The notes under the pieces are model-generated. The model saw only the letters and a list, made by a program, of their open reading frames with translations. It did not search any database and was not told the DNA's origin. From Bacillota bacterium (lineage in GTDB: Bacteria; Bacillota; Clostridia; Lachnospirales; Lachnospiraceae), in the NCBI GenBank assembly GCA_023415635.1, contig JAEZJV010000061.1, forward strand, positions 1-64,000: 64,000 nt of DNA. The letters are read 5' to 3'. Below, piece by piece: positions 8,094-16,379 of the stretch. The number at the start of each line of letters is the position of its first letter. The first letter of the stretch is position 1. The position numbers and the translations under genes are program-made.

Positions 8094-9344
8094 TTATTCA
8101 TATAAAGGATATTTATCGGTTAAGGTCTTCACCATAGCCATTGCCTTTGCTTTGTTGGTATCCACATCCTTCACCAATAGATAGATTGCTTCTGCAATCA
8201 CATCCATATCCTCAGGCTTCATACCTCTGGTGGTAACGGCTGCTGTCCCGAGACGGATACCGCTGGTCACAAAGGGTGATGCAGGATCGTTTGGAACTGC
8301 GTTCTTGTTACAGGTGATGTTCGCAGCATCCAGAAGCTTCTCTGTATCCTTGCCGGTTACACCCATGTTTTGAAGATCTACCAGCATCAGATGGTTATCG
8401 GTACCTCCCGATACAAGGTTAAATCCTCTCTTCATTAAGCCGTTCGCAAGAGCCTGGGCGTTCTCGATAATTCTTCCCGCATACAACTTAAAGCTCGGGT
8501 CAAGCGCTTCCTTAAAACAAACTGCCTTTGCCGCAATCACATGCATCAGAGGTCCGCCCTGGATACCCGGAAATACCGCTTTATTCAACTTGTACTCCTC
8601 AGCAAACTCAGCACTGGATAAAATCATACCGCCTCTGGGACCTCTTAAGGTCTTATGTGTGGTGGTAGTAGTTACATGTGCATACGGAATTGGGCTTTCA
8701 TGACAACCGCCAGCGACAAGTCCTGCGATATGAGCCATATCTACCATAAGGAATGCACCGACTTCATCCGCTATTTCGCGGAAGGTCTTAAAATCTATCT
8801 TTCTTGCATAGGCGCTGGCACCGGCAATGATTAGCTTCGGCTTTGCTTCCTTTGCAACCCTTCTCAAATTATCATAATCAATAAAACCCTGATCATTCAC
8901 ACCATAAGGGACTATGTTAAAATAGCTGCCGCTCATATTGACCGGGCTTCCGTGTGTCAGATGCCCGCCATGGGCCAAATTCATGCCAAGGACAGTATCA
9001 CCCGGCTTTAGTAACGCAAAAAACACAGCCATATTTGCCTGTGCACCGGAATGGGGTTGAACATTAGCGTAGGTACAGCCAAATAACTGCTTAGCTCTCT
9101 CAATCGCAAGATTCTCAGCCAAATCAACGTATTCGCAGCCTCCGTAATATCTCTTTCCTGGATAGCCCTCTGCGTATTTGTTGGTTAACTGACTGCCCAT
9201 AGCTGCCATCACAGCTTTACTGACAAAGTTCTCTGACGCAATCAGCTCAATATGGCTGTTCTGTCTCTCAATCTCCAAGGACATCGCCTCTGCCAACTCA
9301 GGATCAAATGCTTTAACATCGTCAAATGAATACATCTTCTTCAA
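8094..9344 (-). CDS. glyA: serine hydroxymethyltransferase
   Basis: This 416-residue PLP enzyme interconverts serine and glycine with transfer of a one-carbon unit to tetrahydrofolate, feeding purine, thymidylate and methionine synthesis. The PLP lysine is Lys231 in HVTTTTTHKTLRGPRGG. The cofactor pocket motifs YPGKRYYGGCE (61-71), QPHSGAQAN (96-104) and VDMAHIAGL (201-209) are intact. Length is standard for bacterial GlyA. The gene is monocistronic: it has its own promoter and a strong terminator. No T-box or folate riboswitch is seen upstream, but a hairpin sits at the predicted mRNA 5' end. Confidence 0.97.
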   Translation of the reverse strand: MKKMYSFDDVKAFDPELAEAMSLEIERQNSHIELIASENFVSKAVMAAMGSQLTNKYAEGYPGKRYYGGCEYVDLAENLAIERAKQLFGCTYANVQPHSGAQANMAVFFALLKPGDTVLGMNLAHGGHLTHGSPVNMSGSYFNIVPYGVNDQGFIDYDNLRRVAKEAKPKLIIAGASAYARKIDFKTFREIADEVGAFLMVDMAHIAGLVAGGCHESPIPYAHVTTTTTHKTLRGPRGGMILSSAEFAEEYKLNKAVFPGIQGGPLMHVIAAKAVCFKEALDPSFKLYAGRIIENAQALANGLMKRGFNLVSGGTDNHLMLVDLQNMGVTGKDTEKLLDAANITCNKNAVPNDPASPFVTSGIRLGTAAVTTRGMKPEDMDVIAEAIYLLVKDVDTNKAKAMAMVKTLTDKYPLYE

Positions 9345-9380
9345 TTCCTTTCCGGTTTTTCTGCTATAGTACTTACTGTC

Positions 9381-9433
9381 GCAAATCTATTTATTTTAGG
9401 AAAAGTCTTTCCTATTTGCGTTTTAGTATATCA
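9381..9433 (-). promoter_or_regulatory. glyA extended -10 promoter and 5'-end hairpin
   Basis: An extended -10 (TG-A-TATACT, 9433-9425) has only a weak -35. Transcription would start near 9418, exactly at a hairpin in which GCAAAT pairs with ATTTGC and AGGAAA with TTTCCT. A hairpin at the extreme 5' end commonly stabilises mRNA. The remainder of the 358-base gap up to cdd shows no other gene. Confidence 0.45.
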
Positions 9434-9656
9434 CAATAAAGTCCATTTTGGAAGCGACTTTCCCTAGGAATCATCTTTTCATTCATAACAAAAACTAATA
9501 TTTATTATTCCGTCAGATTATAATACTATGCAGTTTTTTATCATAAACCGGCTCCCTTACCTGATAGAGCCTTATAGGATAGAACAATGCTTCGGTATGC
9601 TGATGCTTTCGATATCTGTTTCACAGTCATTGTCAGGGTGTGGGTTACTAAAAAAT

Positions 9657-9682
9657 CCTCTGGCTTCACAGGTAGCCAGAGG
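9657..9682 (-). terminator. terminator of the deoD-deoC-cdd operon
   Basis: CCTCTGGCT pairs perfectly with AGCCAGAGG across an 8-base loop, followed on the minus strand by ATTTTTTAG. It starts 21 bases after the cdd stop. Confidence 0.8.
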
Positions 9683-9702
9683 AAATTCCTTTTTAAATAT
9701 AA

Positions 9703-10206
9703 TTATAGATTTTCAGGTCCGAAGCTTAAAGGTAGAAGCTCTTCCAGAAAAAATACCAGATAATCCTCTTCTGACCTTGCAAGAATTACCAAAAAGCTTT
9801 TCGGATCCACAAATTCTCTCATGACCTGCCTGCATACGCCGCAGGGTGCACAAAAGTCTTTGAGTACCCCGTCTTTCCCACCGACGATCGCAATTGCCGA
9901 AAATTCCGTGTCTCCTTCACTAATTGCTTTAAAAAAAGCGGTTCTTTCTGCACAGTTCGTGGGTGAATAGGAGGCATTCTCTATATTACACCCTTTATAG
10001 ATCTTTTGTTGCTTTGAGAGTAGAGCTGCTCCAACACAGTGATGAGAATATGGAGCATAGGCCTTCTTCATGGCATCAATCGCATCCCTGATTAAAAGCT
10101 TCGCTACCGAACGGCTCACCATTTCCTGCTTTGCCAGTAATTCTCCATTCTCTCTGAGTACAAGGCTGTTCTTTACATCGTTATCCTGCTGTTTATTCTC
10201 CTGCAT
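9703..10206 (-). CDS. cdd: cytidine deaminase
   Basis: A zinc enzyme that deaminates cytidine and deoxycytidine to uridine forms in pyrimidine salvage. The zinc ligands are Cys85 (in NCAERTA, with catalytic Glu87) and Cys122/Cys125 (in APCGVCRQ). YAPYS at 50-54 and the NIENASY substrate loop are standard. At 167 residues it is about 35 longer than a typical tetrameric CDA because of a polar N-terminal extension rich in Gln, Asn and Asp. That extension appears to be translated, since GGGAGGTTTAAGTT lies before the ATG at 10206 and no good site precedes the internal Met29. Last gene of a deoxynucleoside salvage operon, 42 bases after deoC. Confidence 0.93.
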   Translation of the reverse strand: MQENKQQDNDVKNSLVLRENGELLAKQEMVSRSVAKLLIRDAIDAMKKAYAPYSHHCVGAALLSKQQKIYKGCNIENASYSPTNCAERTAFFKAISEGDTEFSAIAIVGGKDGVLKDFCAPCGVCRQVMREFVDPKSFLVILARSEEDYLVFFLEELLPLSFGPENL

Positions 10207-10248
10207 AACTTAAACCTCCCTGTTCATTATTCCTTGTTGCTTACATGA

Positions 10249-10914
10249 TTAATAACCAGAACCGGTCTCATTCTTTGCCAGCTTGACGATACGGCTGGTT
10301 CCAAGTCGAGTAGCTCCAAGCTCAATGAATTTCTCTGCATCACCGAAGGAAGCGATCCCCCCTGCCGCCTTAATCTTAACCTCTTTCCCTACATGCTTGG
10401 CAAACAGGGCGACATCTTCAAAGGTTGCTCCTGATTTTGAGAAACCGGTTGAAGTCTTAATGAAATCGGCACCTGCCTCTGTTACGATCTCGCACATCTT
10501 AATCTTTTCTTCTTCTGTCAGAAGACAGGTCTCAATGATCACCTTCAGAACCAGCTCTCCGCAGGCAGCCTTCACCTGCCTGATTTCATCCAGCAGTTCG
10601 TCATACCTCTTATCCTTAAGCATTCCCAGATTGATAACCATATCAATCTCATTTGCCCCGTTTGTGATGGCATCCTGTGTCTCGAATACCTTAACTGCTG
10701 TCGTATTATAACCGTTCGGAAAACCGATGACAGTACAGACTGCCACCTTATCCTCTACATACTCTTTTACCTGTCTTACATAGGATGGAGGAATACATAC
10801 GGAAGCCACACCGTAGGCTATGGCATCCTTACAGATTTCCTTGATTTCCTCCCAGGTAGCTGTCTGAGTTAATAATGTATGATCGACCTTCTCATAAATC
10901 AACTTCTTATCCAT
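10249..10914 (-). CDS. deoC: deoxyribose-phosphate aldolase
   Basis: A class I aldolase of 221 residues that splits 2-deoxyribose 5-phosphate into glyceraldehyde 3-phosphate and acetaldehyde. The Schiff-base lysine is Lys153 in DFIKTSTGF. Lys182 in VKIKAAGGIA and Asp91 in NEIDMVIN complete the active site. Length is normal for the short bacterial DeoC family. It lies 21 bases after deoD in the same direction, matching the pathway order: DeoD releases deoxyribose 1-phosphate and DeoC consumes the 5-phosphate. No phosphopentomutase gene is present in the window. Confidence 0.96.
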   Translation of the reverse strand: MDKKLIYEKVDHTLLTQTATWEEIKEICKDAIAYGVASVCIPPSYVRQVKEYVEDKVAVCTVIGFPNGYNTTAVKVFETQDAITNGANEIDMVINLGMLKDKRYDELLDEIRQVKAACGELVLKVIIETCLLTEEEKIKMCEIVTEAGADFIKTSTGFSKSGATFEDVALFAKHVGKEVKIKAAGGIASFGDAEKFIELGATRLGTSRIVKLAKNETGSGY

Positions 10915-10935
10915 CTTATCATATCCTTTCCTAAA

Positions 10936-11643
10936 TTATGCAATTTCAAGGGCAATTTCCATCATATCGCGGAAGGTAAGCTGCCTATCCTCGGCTGATA
11001 AGGATTCCCCGGTGAATACGTGATCGGATATAGTCAATATAGCAAGGGCTTTCTTCCCGGCTCTTGCTGCATTCATATATAATGCCGCTGCTTCCATTTC
11101 TACACAAAGGATATTCATCTTCCGCCATAAGGAGTTGGCATCCTTATTATCGTCATAGAAGGTATCGGAGGAAAGAACATTGCCTACCACTGTCTTGATA
11201 TTCATCTTCTCTGCTACTTCCACCGCGCTTCGTAACAGGTCAAAGTCCGCTATCGGAGCATAGGTTCCGGGCAGCTGATACTGAGCTGCAAAATTAGAGT
11301 TTGTAGAAGCACCCATTCCGATTACAATATCTCTCAGCCTGATGTTCTCTGCAATACCTCCGGCAGAACCGATACGAATGATACTATCCACATCATAAAA
11401 ATGATACAGCTCGTAGGAGTAGATCCCGATGGAGGGCATTCCCATACCTCCACCCATCACAGAAACTCTCTTACCCTGATAAATACCGGTATAGCCTAAC
11501 ATATTTCTAACTGTATTAAAGCAAACTACATCCTCCAGATAAGTGTCCGCTATAAATTTTGCTCTGAGCGGATCCCCGGGCATCAGGACGGTCTTCGCAA
11601 TTTCTCCCGCTTTTGCTCCATTATGAGGGGTTGGAATATTCAT
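10936..11643 (-). CDS. deoD: purine-nucleoside phosphorylase, DeoD type
   Basis: The enzyme splits purine (deoxy)nucleosides with phosphate into base and (deoxy)ribose 1-phosphate. The 235-residue protein opens MNIPTPHNGAKAGEIAKTVL and has the phosphate-binding MPGDPLRAKFIA segment, the GSAGGI loop, the CVEMEAAALY nucleoside-binding motif and the ISDH region of hexameric bacterial PNPs. I place the start at 11643, where AAAGGAGGAAATAAAA precedes the ATG; the frame is open 11 codons further. It is the first gene of the deoD-deoC-cdd operon. Confidence 0.95.
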   Translation of the reverse strand: MNIPTPHNGAKAGEIAKTVLMPGDPLRAKFIADTYLEDVVCFNTVRNMLGYTGIYQGKRVSVMGGGMGMPSIGIYSYELYHFYDVDSIIRIGSAGGIAENIRLRDIVIGMGASTNSNFAAQYQLPGTYAPIADFDLLRSAVEVAEKMNIKTVVGNVLSSDTFYDDNKDANSLWRKMNILCVEMEAAALYMNAARAGKKALAILTISDHVFTGESLSAEDRQLTFRDMMEIALEIA

Positions 11644-11699
11644 TTTTATTTCCTCCTTTATGGTTTTATATGTCAATTCACTCTATATGGGTAAGGTAT

Positions 11700-11728
11700 A
11701 TCGTATCATATTTCCAGAAAAATCGCAA
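11700..11728 (-). promoter_or_regulatory. possible promoter of the deo operon
   Basis: TTGCGA, 17 bases, TACGAT on the minus strand, about 57 bases before deoD. Each hexamer matches consensus at four of six positions. No DeoR site is evident. Confidence 0.35.
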
Positions 11729-11811
11729 TCTCATAAGTCCTTGACTTCATATTCTTAAGCTGCATTTTTTGTAGAAATATATGGAAAGTGTAGAAAAAAA
11801 AGCTTTTTACG

Positions 11812-11839
11812 TTGATTTCATAATAAAACGTGCTATAAT
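11812..11839 (+). promoter_or_regulatory. promoter of the MATE gene
   Basis: TTGATT, 16 bases, TATAAT, ending 26-39 bases before the candidate start codons. Confidence 0.65.
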
Positions 11840-11877
11840 CTCAATCATAGCTCATCTTATGAAAGGTGTTGAATCGA

Positions 11878-13278
11878 TTGCGACTGTCAAAATTCTTCTC
11901 TGTAAGCAGTATGCTAAAAAGTAATCAGATCATCGGTGAATTACCTACCTCCCGAACGGCCTATTCCAACTTCTATAAGATTGCATGGCCCTCTGCATTG
12001 GAGGCCTTGCTCGTAGGACTGATCAGTGTCATCGATACTATCATGGTAGGCACTCTGGGTAAAGGAGCCATCGCAGCTGTCGGTATTACGAATCAGCCGA
12101 GGCTTGTTCTATTGGCAGTGATATTCTCACTTAACACAGGAATAACTGCTGTAACTGCCCGCAGAAAAGGACAGCAGGATCAAAAGTCTGCCAACCGTAC
12201 TCTCAGAACCGGTATCCTGATCAGCACCATTGCTTCTATAATTATGGCTTATTTCGGTTTTCAATATGCAAAACCGATACTTCTGCTTTCCGGTGCCGAT
12301 AGTACTTATATTAAGGAGGCTGTGGATTATTTTCATATTCTTATGCTCAGTATTCCCTTTCAAGCCTTGAACCTTACCATCAATGCCGCCCAGCGTGGCT
12401 GCGGCAGGACAAAGATATCCATGTGGAGTAATATCATAAGCAATCTGATCAATATTATTTTTGATTATCTGTTAATTAACGGTATCGGTATCTTTCCAAG
12501 GCTAGAGGTTAAGGGTGCGGCAATCGCAACTTTATTGGGTGCTATCGCGGCCTTTTGTATCTCTACCTCTACCCTGCTACATAAGAATGGTTATCTGAGC
12601 TTCCACTTTTCTGCCGGCTGGGTACTTCGAAGGGACACTCTGGCTCCCATCCTTAAGGTAAGTAACAGTGCTTTTGTAGAACAGATCTTTATGCGGATCG
12701 GCTTTCTGATCTATGCAGCTATTGTGGCAAGACTTGGAACCACTCCCTATGCTACCCATGTCATCTGTATGAACATCCTGACCCTATCCTTCTGCTTCGG
12801 TGATGGTCTTTCTGTGGCGGCATCCGCTCTGGTTGGACAGAAGCTAGGTGCAAAAAGACCGGATTTGTCCATTATTTATGGAAAAACCGGTCAGCGTCTG
12901 GCATTTATGGTATCATGTGTGATATTTATAATCTTCTTCTTCGGAAGAAGCTTACTGGTTTCGCTGTTCACTAACGATGCAGCAATCATTACTCTGGGTG
13001 CGAATATTATGACTCTGGCAGCTCTGGGAACCCATCTTCAGACCTCCCAGGTGGTACTAAACGGCTGCTTGCGCGGCGCCGGGGATACGGCTTATGTAGC
13101 GACAGTATCCCTGATCAGCGCGGCCTTTATCCGCCCTCTTCTCACCTGGTTTCTTTGTTTTCCTGCGGGTATCGGCTTATATGGGGCCTGGATTGCTCTT
13201 CTGGTAGATCAGTGTTTTCGCTTTTTTACAAGCTATATCCGGTTCTCAGGCGGCAGGTGGACCAGTATATCCCTATAA
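11878..13278 (+). CDS. MATE family efflux transporter
   Basis: An integral membrane protein of about 466 residues with 12 predicted helices in two homologous halves. Family marks include ALLVGLISVIDTIMVGTLG early on, QALNLTINAAQRGCGRTK near the end of the first half, and the matching QTSQVVLNGCLRGAGDTAY in the second. MATE proteins export cationic drugs or metabolites using H+ or Na+ gradients; the substrate cannot be inferred. The start is uncertain. GTG (11866) and TTG (11869) are too close to the GAAAGG site, so I prefer the TTG at 11878, 11 bases downstream of it. The first ATG in frame (11911) has no ribosome binding site. Convergent with the following gene, only 4 bases apart. Confidence 0.85.
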   Translation: MRLSKFFSVSSMLKSNQIIGELPTSRTAYSNFYKIAWPSALEALLVGLISVIDTIMVGTLGKGAIAAVGITNQPRLVLLAVIFSLNTGITAVTARRKGQQDQKSANRTLRTGILISTIASIIMAYFGFQYAKPILLLSGADSTYIKEAVDYFHILMLSIPFQALNLTINAAQRGCGRTKISMWSNIISNLINIIFDYLLINGIGIFPRLEVKGAAIATLLGAIAAFCISTSTLLHKNGYLSFHFSAGWVLRRDTLAPILKVSNSAFVEQIFMRIGFLIYAAIVARLGTTPYATHVICMNILTLSFCFGDGLSVAASALVGQKLGAKRPDLSIIYGKTGQRLAFMVSCVIFIIFFFGRSLLVSLFTNDAAIITLGANIMTLAALGTHLQTSQVVLNGCLRGAGDTAYVATVSLISAAFIRPLLTWFLCFPAGIGLYGAWIALLVDQCFRFFTSYIRFSGGRWTSISL

Positions 13279-13282
13279 AACC

Positions 13283-13774
13283 CTATATGTCTATGATGTG
13301 TAAATCGTTGCCATGTTCTTTTATAACTCTTTCCAAATCCTCATAGCTTAGCATTACCGTTGCAGTATTATCATTCGGGTGTACTCCGATTTTTTCTCTG
13401 CCCACCAGAGAGCTGTCAAATACCACTTCAACCTTGAGCTCCTTATCATTTAGGATCCCAAGAGGGGTAACGGAGCCCTTGGTAAGTTCAAGATACTTCA
13501 TCAGGCGCTCCTCGGAGGCAAAGCTCAAGCCGCTGGTACCGAGCTGCCTTCGAAGCTCCTTTAAATCTACCCGCTTATCCATACTAAGCGTTATAAGAAA
13601 ATGCCTTTTTCCGCCCCCGTCCCGCAAAAACAGGTTCTTCACAATCCACGGATTGTCCTGAAATATCTCCAATGCCTCCATCTCATTTATCGTATAAACA
13701 GCAGGATGTTCTATCACCTGATAGCATATTCCCAGCCTGTCCAGTTCCTTAAATACCTTTTCCCTTTGTTCCAT
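13283..13774 (-). CDS. prolyl-tRNA editing protein, ProX/YbaK family
   Basis: A free-standing aminoacyl-tRNA deacylase of the YbaK/ProX (INS-like) superfamily, about 163 residues, of the kind that hydrolyses mischarged Ala- or Cys-tRNA(Pro). Family marks are YQVIEHPAVYTI near the N-terminus, KNLFLRDGGGKRHFL, the DLKELRRQLG helix and the GSVTPLGILND loop. I favour the ATG at 13774, preceded by GGAG with a 7-base gap and giving the usual MEQREKVFKEL start. An earlier ATG at 13792 overlaps the upstream stop as TGATG and has no SD of its own, so coupled initiation there is the alternative. The exact misacylated substrate is inferred from family only. Confidence 0.85.
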   Translation of the reverse strand: MEQREKVFKELDRLGICYQVIEHPAVYTINEMEALEIFQDNPWIVKNLFLRDGGGKRHFLITLSMDKRVDLKELRRQLGTSGLSFASEERLMKYLELTKGSVTPLGILNDKELKVEVVFDSSLVGREKIGVHPNDNTATVMLSYEDLERVIKEHGNDLHIIDI

Positions 13775-13791
13775 CCTTAATCTCCATTCCA

Positions 13792-14229
13792 TCAAAATGT
13801 GACAGTAATTTCACCCGTATTCCTATCGAACCGATACCAGCCGTAGGTTACCACATGACCGATGTTCTCCACCGAATTCTCCGAAACATATTCATATAAA
13901 TGAATGATGTATTCGTCCTCAGTCACTCCCTGTCCTTCATATACCAGATAATAATCCGCCTCAGGAAGCTTATAGCAGTAAAACTCCTCCTCATCTGCCT
14001 TCTGTATCATAAAATTAGCAGCGTATTTATCCTTTACGATATCCAAAGCTTCCATGGGAGTATAGGGTGAAGCCCGCTGTACCTGTATATCGCTATCACT
14101 ATCTTCCTGTAAGGCGCAGCCGGGTGGCTCCTCACCCATATATAACTGTCCCGATGCGCCTGGAAGTTCCTCCATCTTTGGTAAGTATATGCAGAGCATA
14201 AAGCAAAAGCATAATACTACCGATTTCAT
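13792..14229 (-). CDS. small secreted protein, unknown function
   Basis: A 145-residue protein with a cysteine-containing signal peptide (MKSVVLCFCFMLCIYLP), then an acidic mature part. No lipobox is convincing. The C-terminal half has alternating Tyr/Glu strands (EEFYCYKLPEADYYLVYEG) and ends in YGWYRFDRNTGEITVTF, a pattern I have seen in small exported proteins of this group but cannot name. The start at 14229 is set by AAGGAG nine bases upstream; the frame is open ten codons further. Its stop overlaps the first possible ATG of the editing-protein gene, so the two are probably in one transcript, though their functions appear unrelated. Confidence 0.6.
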   Translation of the reverse strand: MKSVVLCFCFMLCIYLPKMEELPGASGQLYMGEEPPGCALQEDSDSDIQVQRASPYTPMEALDIVKDKYAANFMIQKADEEEFYCYKLPEADYYLVYEGQGVTEDEYIIHLYEYVSENSVENIGHVVTYGWYRFDRNTGEITVTF

Positions 14230-14356
14230 TTTTGTCTTCTCCTTCTTATGGCAATACATTTATTTTAGTAATGGATGTATCCTGTAATATCATTATATAA
14301 TAGATATCCATATTTTTCCATATAAGGCAAAGACAAAATATTGACAAGGGTCTGCT

Positions 14357-15562
14357 CTATCTATTATGTTCCGTCTCTTTTTTCACCAGGCTTGCTCTTT
14401 GAATTGCTGTGCTGCCATATCGATTACGAATTATATCGATGGCCTGATCCAGCTTTTCCCTCTTCTCATCCGTCTCAAAGCCAAACAGATTCATCTGACG
14501 CTCTTCATCCTCTGACACCACCTTACTGGTCTGTATCCCAAGATTTCTAATTGGTGTCCCGTCCCACAGCTCATCAAACAGTTTGCAGGCAGCCCTATGA
14601 AGCTCACCGGAATTATGAGTCGGACTAAGCAGCGTCATCTGATGGGAGCTGTGCCTGAATTCATAATCAATCATACTGACTGATACCACACTGGCCATCC
14701 TCCCATCCTTACGCAATCTGGTTGCCACAGTCTCCGCAAGGGAAAGTAAGATTATTTTTGCGGTAGATTCTTCCTCAACGTCAAAGGAAATGGTCGTTGA
14801 GTTACCATAGCCCTTGTTCATCGTTTCTTCCTGTGAAATAACGGAAGCATCCCTTCCGTTGGCAAAGCTGTGAATAACCTCCCCATGCTTCTTAAGATGA
14901 GCCTTTAATATCTCTACATCAGTCTTCGCCAATTCCTCTATGGTATAAATACCAAGGGTATTCAGCTTCTTTACCGTGGATTTGCCGACAAAGAAGAGCT
15001 CTCCCACAGGGAGCACCCACATCTTATCCGGAATTTCGGAGGGATAGAGGGTATGTACCCGGTCAGGCTTCATAAAGTCAGAGGCCATCTTAGCAAGAAG
15101 CTTATTGCAGGAAATACCTACATTCACCGTGAAACCTAACTCGTTCTTAATCCTGTCCTTAATTTTATGGGCAGCTTCGATCGGGGGTCCGAACAGGGAA
15201 GACATCCCGGTCATATCACAATAGGCTTCGTCAATGGAGCACTTTTCCACACAGGGGGAAAACTCATGCAGAATATCGGTGAAGGCTCTGGAGTACTCCT
15301 CATACATACCATGGTGTGGGGGGACTAAGCAGAGATCAGGACATTTCTTTAGGGCATCGACAATTGGCTCTCCTGTCTGTATATCATATTGCTTGGCAGG
15401 TGTGGACTTTGCCAATATGATACCGTGCCGTTTGTTTTTATCACCGGCTACAGCTGACGGGATCTCTCTTAAATCCAGTGTATCTCCCTGCTGTAGGCGG
15501 CTGACGGCCTCCCAGCTCAAAAAAGCGGAATTGACATCCACATGAAAGATTACCTTCTCCAT
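14357..15562 (-). CDS. dinB: DNA polymerase IV (Y family)
   Basis: A 401-residue translesion polymerase. The first catalytic motif is FHVDVNSAFLSWEAV (metal Asp near residue 8, with Phe as the likely steric gate). The second is CSIDEAYCDMT near residue 105, holding the Asp-Glu pair. Thumb helix-hairpin-helix (VGKSTVKKLNTLGI) and a little-finger domain follow. Length fits DinB. A C-terminal beta-clamp box may be QMNLFGF (QxxLF-like), which I can see near residue 370. The ATG at 15562 follows GGGAGGTGATACT. No LexA box was evident upstream by eye. Confidence 0.93.
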   Translation of the reverse strand: MEKVIFHVDVNSAFLSWEAVSRLQQGDTLDLREIPSAVAGDKNKRHGIILAKSTPAKQYDIQTGEPIVDALKKCPDLCLVPPHHGMYEEYSRAFTDILHEFSPCVEKCSIDEAYCDMTGMSSLFGPPIEAAHKIKDRIKNELGFTVNVGISCNKLLAKMASDFMKPDRVHTLYPSEIPDKMWVLPVGELFFVGKSTVKKLNTLGIYTIEELAKTDVEILKAHLKKHGEVIHSFANGRDASVISQEETMNKGYGNSTTISFDVEEESTAKIILLSLAETVATRLRKDGRMASVVSVSMIDYEFRHSSHQMTLLSPTHNSGELHRAACKLFDELWDGTPIRNLGIQTSKVVSEDEERQMNLFGFETDEKREKLDQAIDIIRNRYGSTAIQRASLVKKETEHNR

Positions 15563-15795
15563 AGTATCACCTCCCAAGCCCTTATTAATCCTAAAATATC
15601 TCCAGCCTAATCATAGCAAACCCGATGTTTCCTGTAAAGTCAAGAGTTTACCCTGCTCTCAAAATCTCTGGTCGCGGTATTAAGCATAAAGCACCATTTA
15701 TTTCATAAAATCGATTTAATTCGGTACAGATATACATCCATTTACATAAAATAATATGGAAATATCTCTATATTCATTAAATTAGGGAGGACATG

Positions 15796-16302
15796 ATGTT
15801 TCAATATCAAGCTTCAGAAATTTATAAAAACTGTTTTGACAGTAAATTCTGCAATAATGTACAGATTCCTAGTCTGCCTCTAAAAGGTCCTAAATCTTTT
15901 GATCAGATTCTCCACTATATTCGAAAAGCAATAGAGGATGAGGCAAACGCAGCCGATTTTTACAGACATCTTTTAAAGGAAGCTCCCAATAAGCTCCACT
16001 GCGAATTTATCCAGCATGCATATGAGGATGAGCTTGAACACCTACAGATTTTTACCAAGCTGTATGTCTATTATACAGACTGTGAACCAAAGTATTGTGT
16101 TACGCAGACCTGTTATCCCTGCTATAAGGAAGGGCTCTTAAAAGCTTTAGTCAGCGAATTGGAGGCTGTTGAATTTTATCGTAATGTTCAGCTATCCACC
16201 ATGGATCAGGTTATCATCGATACCTTCTACATGGTCATGGTTGATGAGCAAGGGCATGCTACCATGTTCAGCACCTTATATAATAGCTGTCCGGGCAAGT
16301 AA
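15796..16302 (+). CDS. ferritin-like (rubrerythrin-type) diiron protein
   Basis: A 168-residue protein with four helices carrying the carboxylate/histidine pattern of ferritin-like proteins: EDEANAADFY, YEDELEHLQIF, ELEAVEFY and MVDEQGHATMF, i.e. two repeats of E-x6-Y and ExxH. This supports a dinuclear metal site. There is no C-terminal rubredoxin domain. A Cys-rich linker (CEPKYCVTQTCYPCYK) between the halves is distinctive. Similar proteins act in peroxide defence or are spore-coat-associated; which applies is not shown. GGGAGG precedes two adjacent ATGs; the second (15796) has the better spacing. Terminated by a strong hairpin. Confidence 0.75.
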   Translation: MFQYQASEIYKNCFDSKFCNNVQIPSLPLKGPKSFDQILHYIRKAIEDEANAADFYRHLLKEAPNKLHCEFIQHAYEDELEHLQIFTKLYVYYTDCEPKYCVTQTCYPCYKEGLLKALVSELEAVEFYRNVQLSTMDQVIIDTFYMVMVDEQGHATMFSTLYNSCPGK

Positions 16303-16337
16303 CTTCTACCTAAAGCAGCTGGTATCTGCTATAGAAA

Positions 16338-16373
16338 GGAAAAAGGCTACTGCACCAGCAGTAGCCTTTTTCC
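16338..16373. terminator. bidirectional terminator
   Basis: GGAAAAAGGCTACTGC pairs with GCAGTAGCCTTTTTCC across a 4-base loop, between convergent genes. Confidence 0.9.
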
Positions 16374-16379
16374 ATCGTT

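Noticed and set aside
9528..9824. 98-codon plus-strand frame
   Set aside because: It crosses the cdd terminator and is antisense to cdd.
10283..10711. 142-codon plus-strand frame antisense to deoC
   Set aside because: Shadow of deoC; Ser-rich translation and no ribosome binding site.
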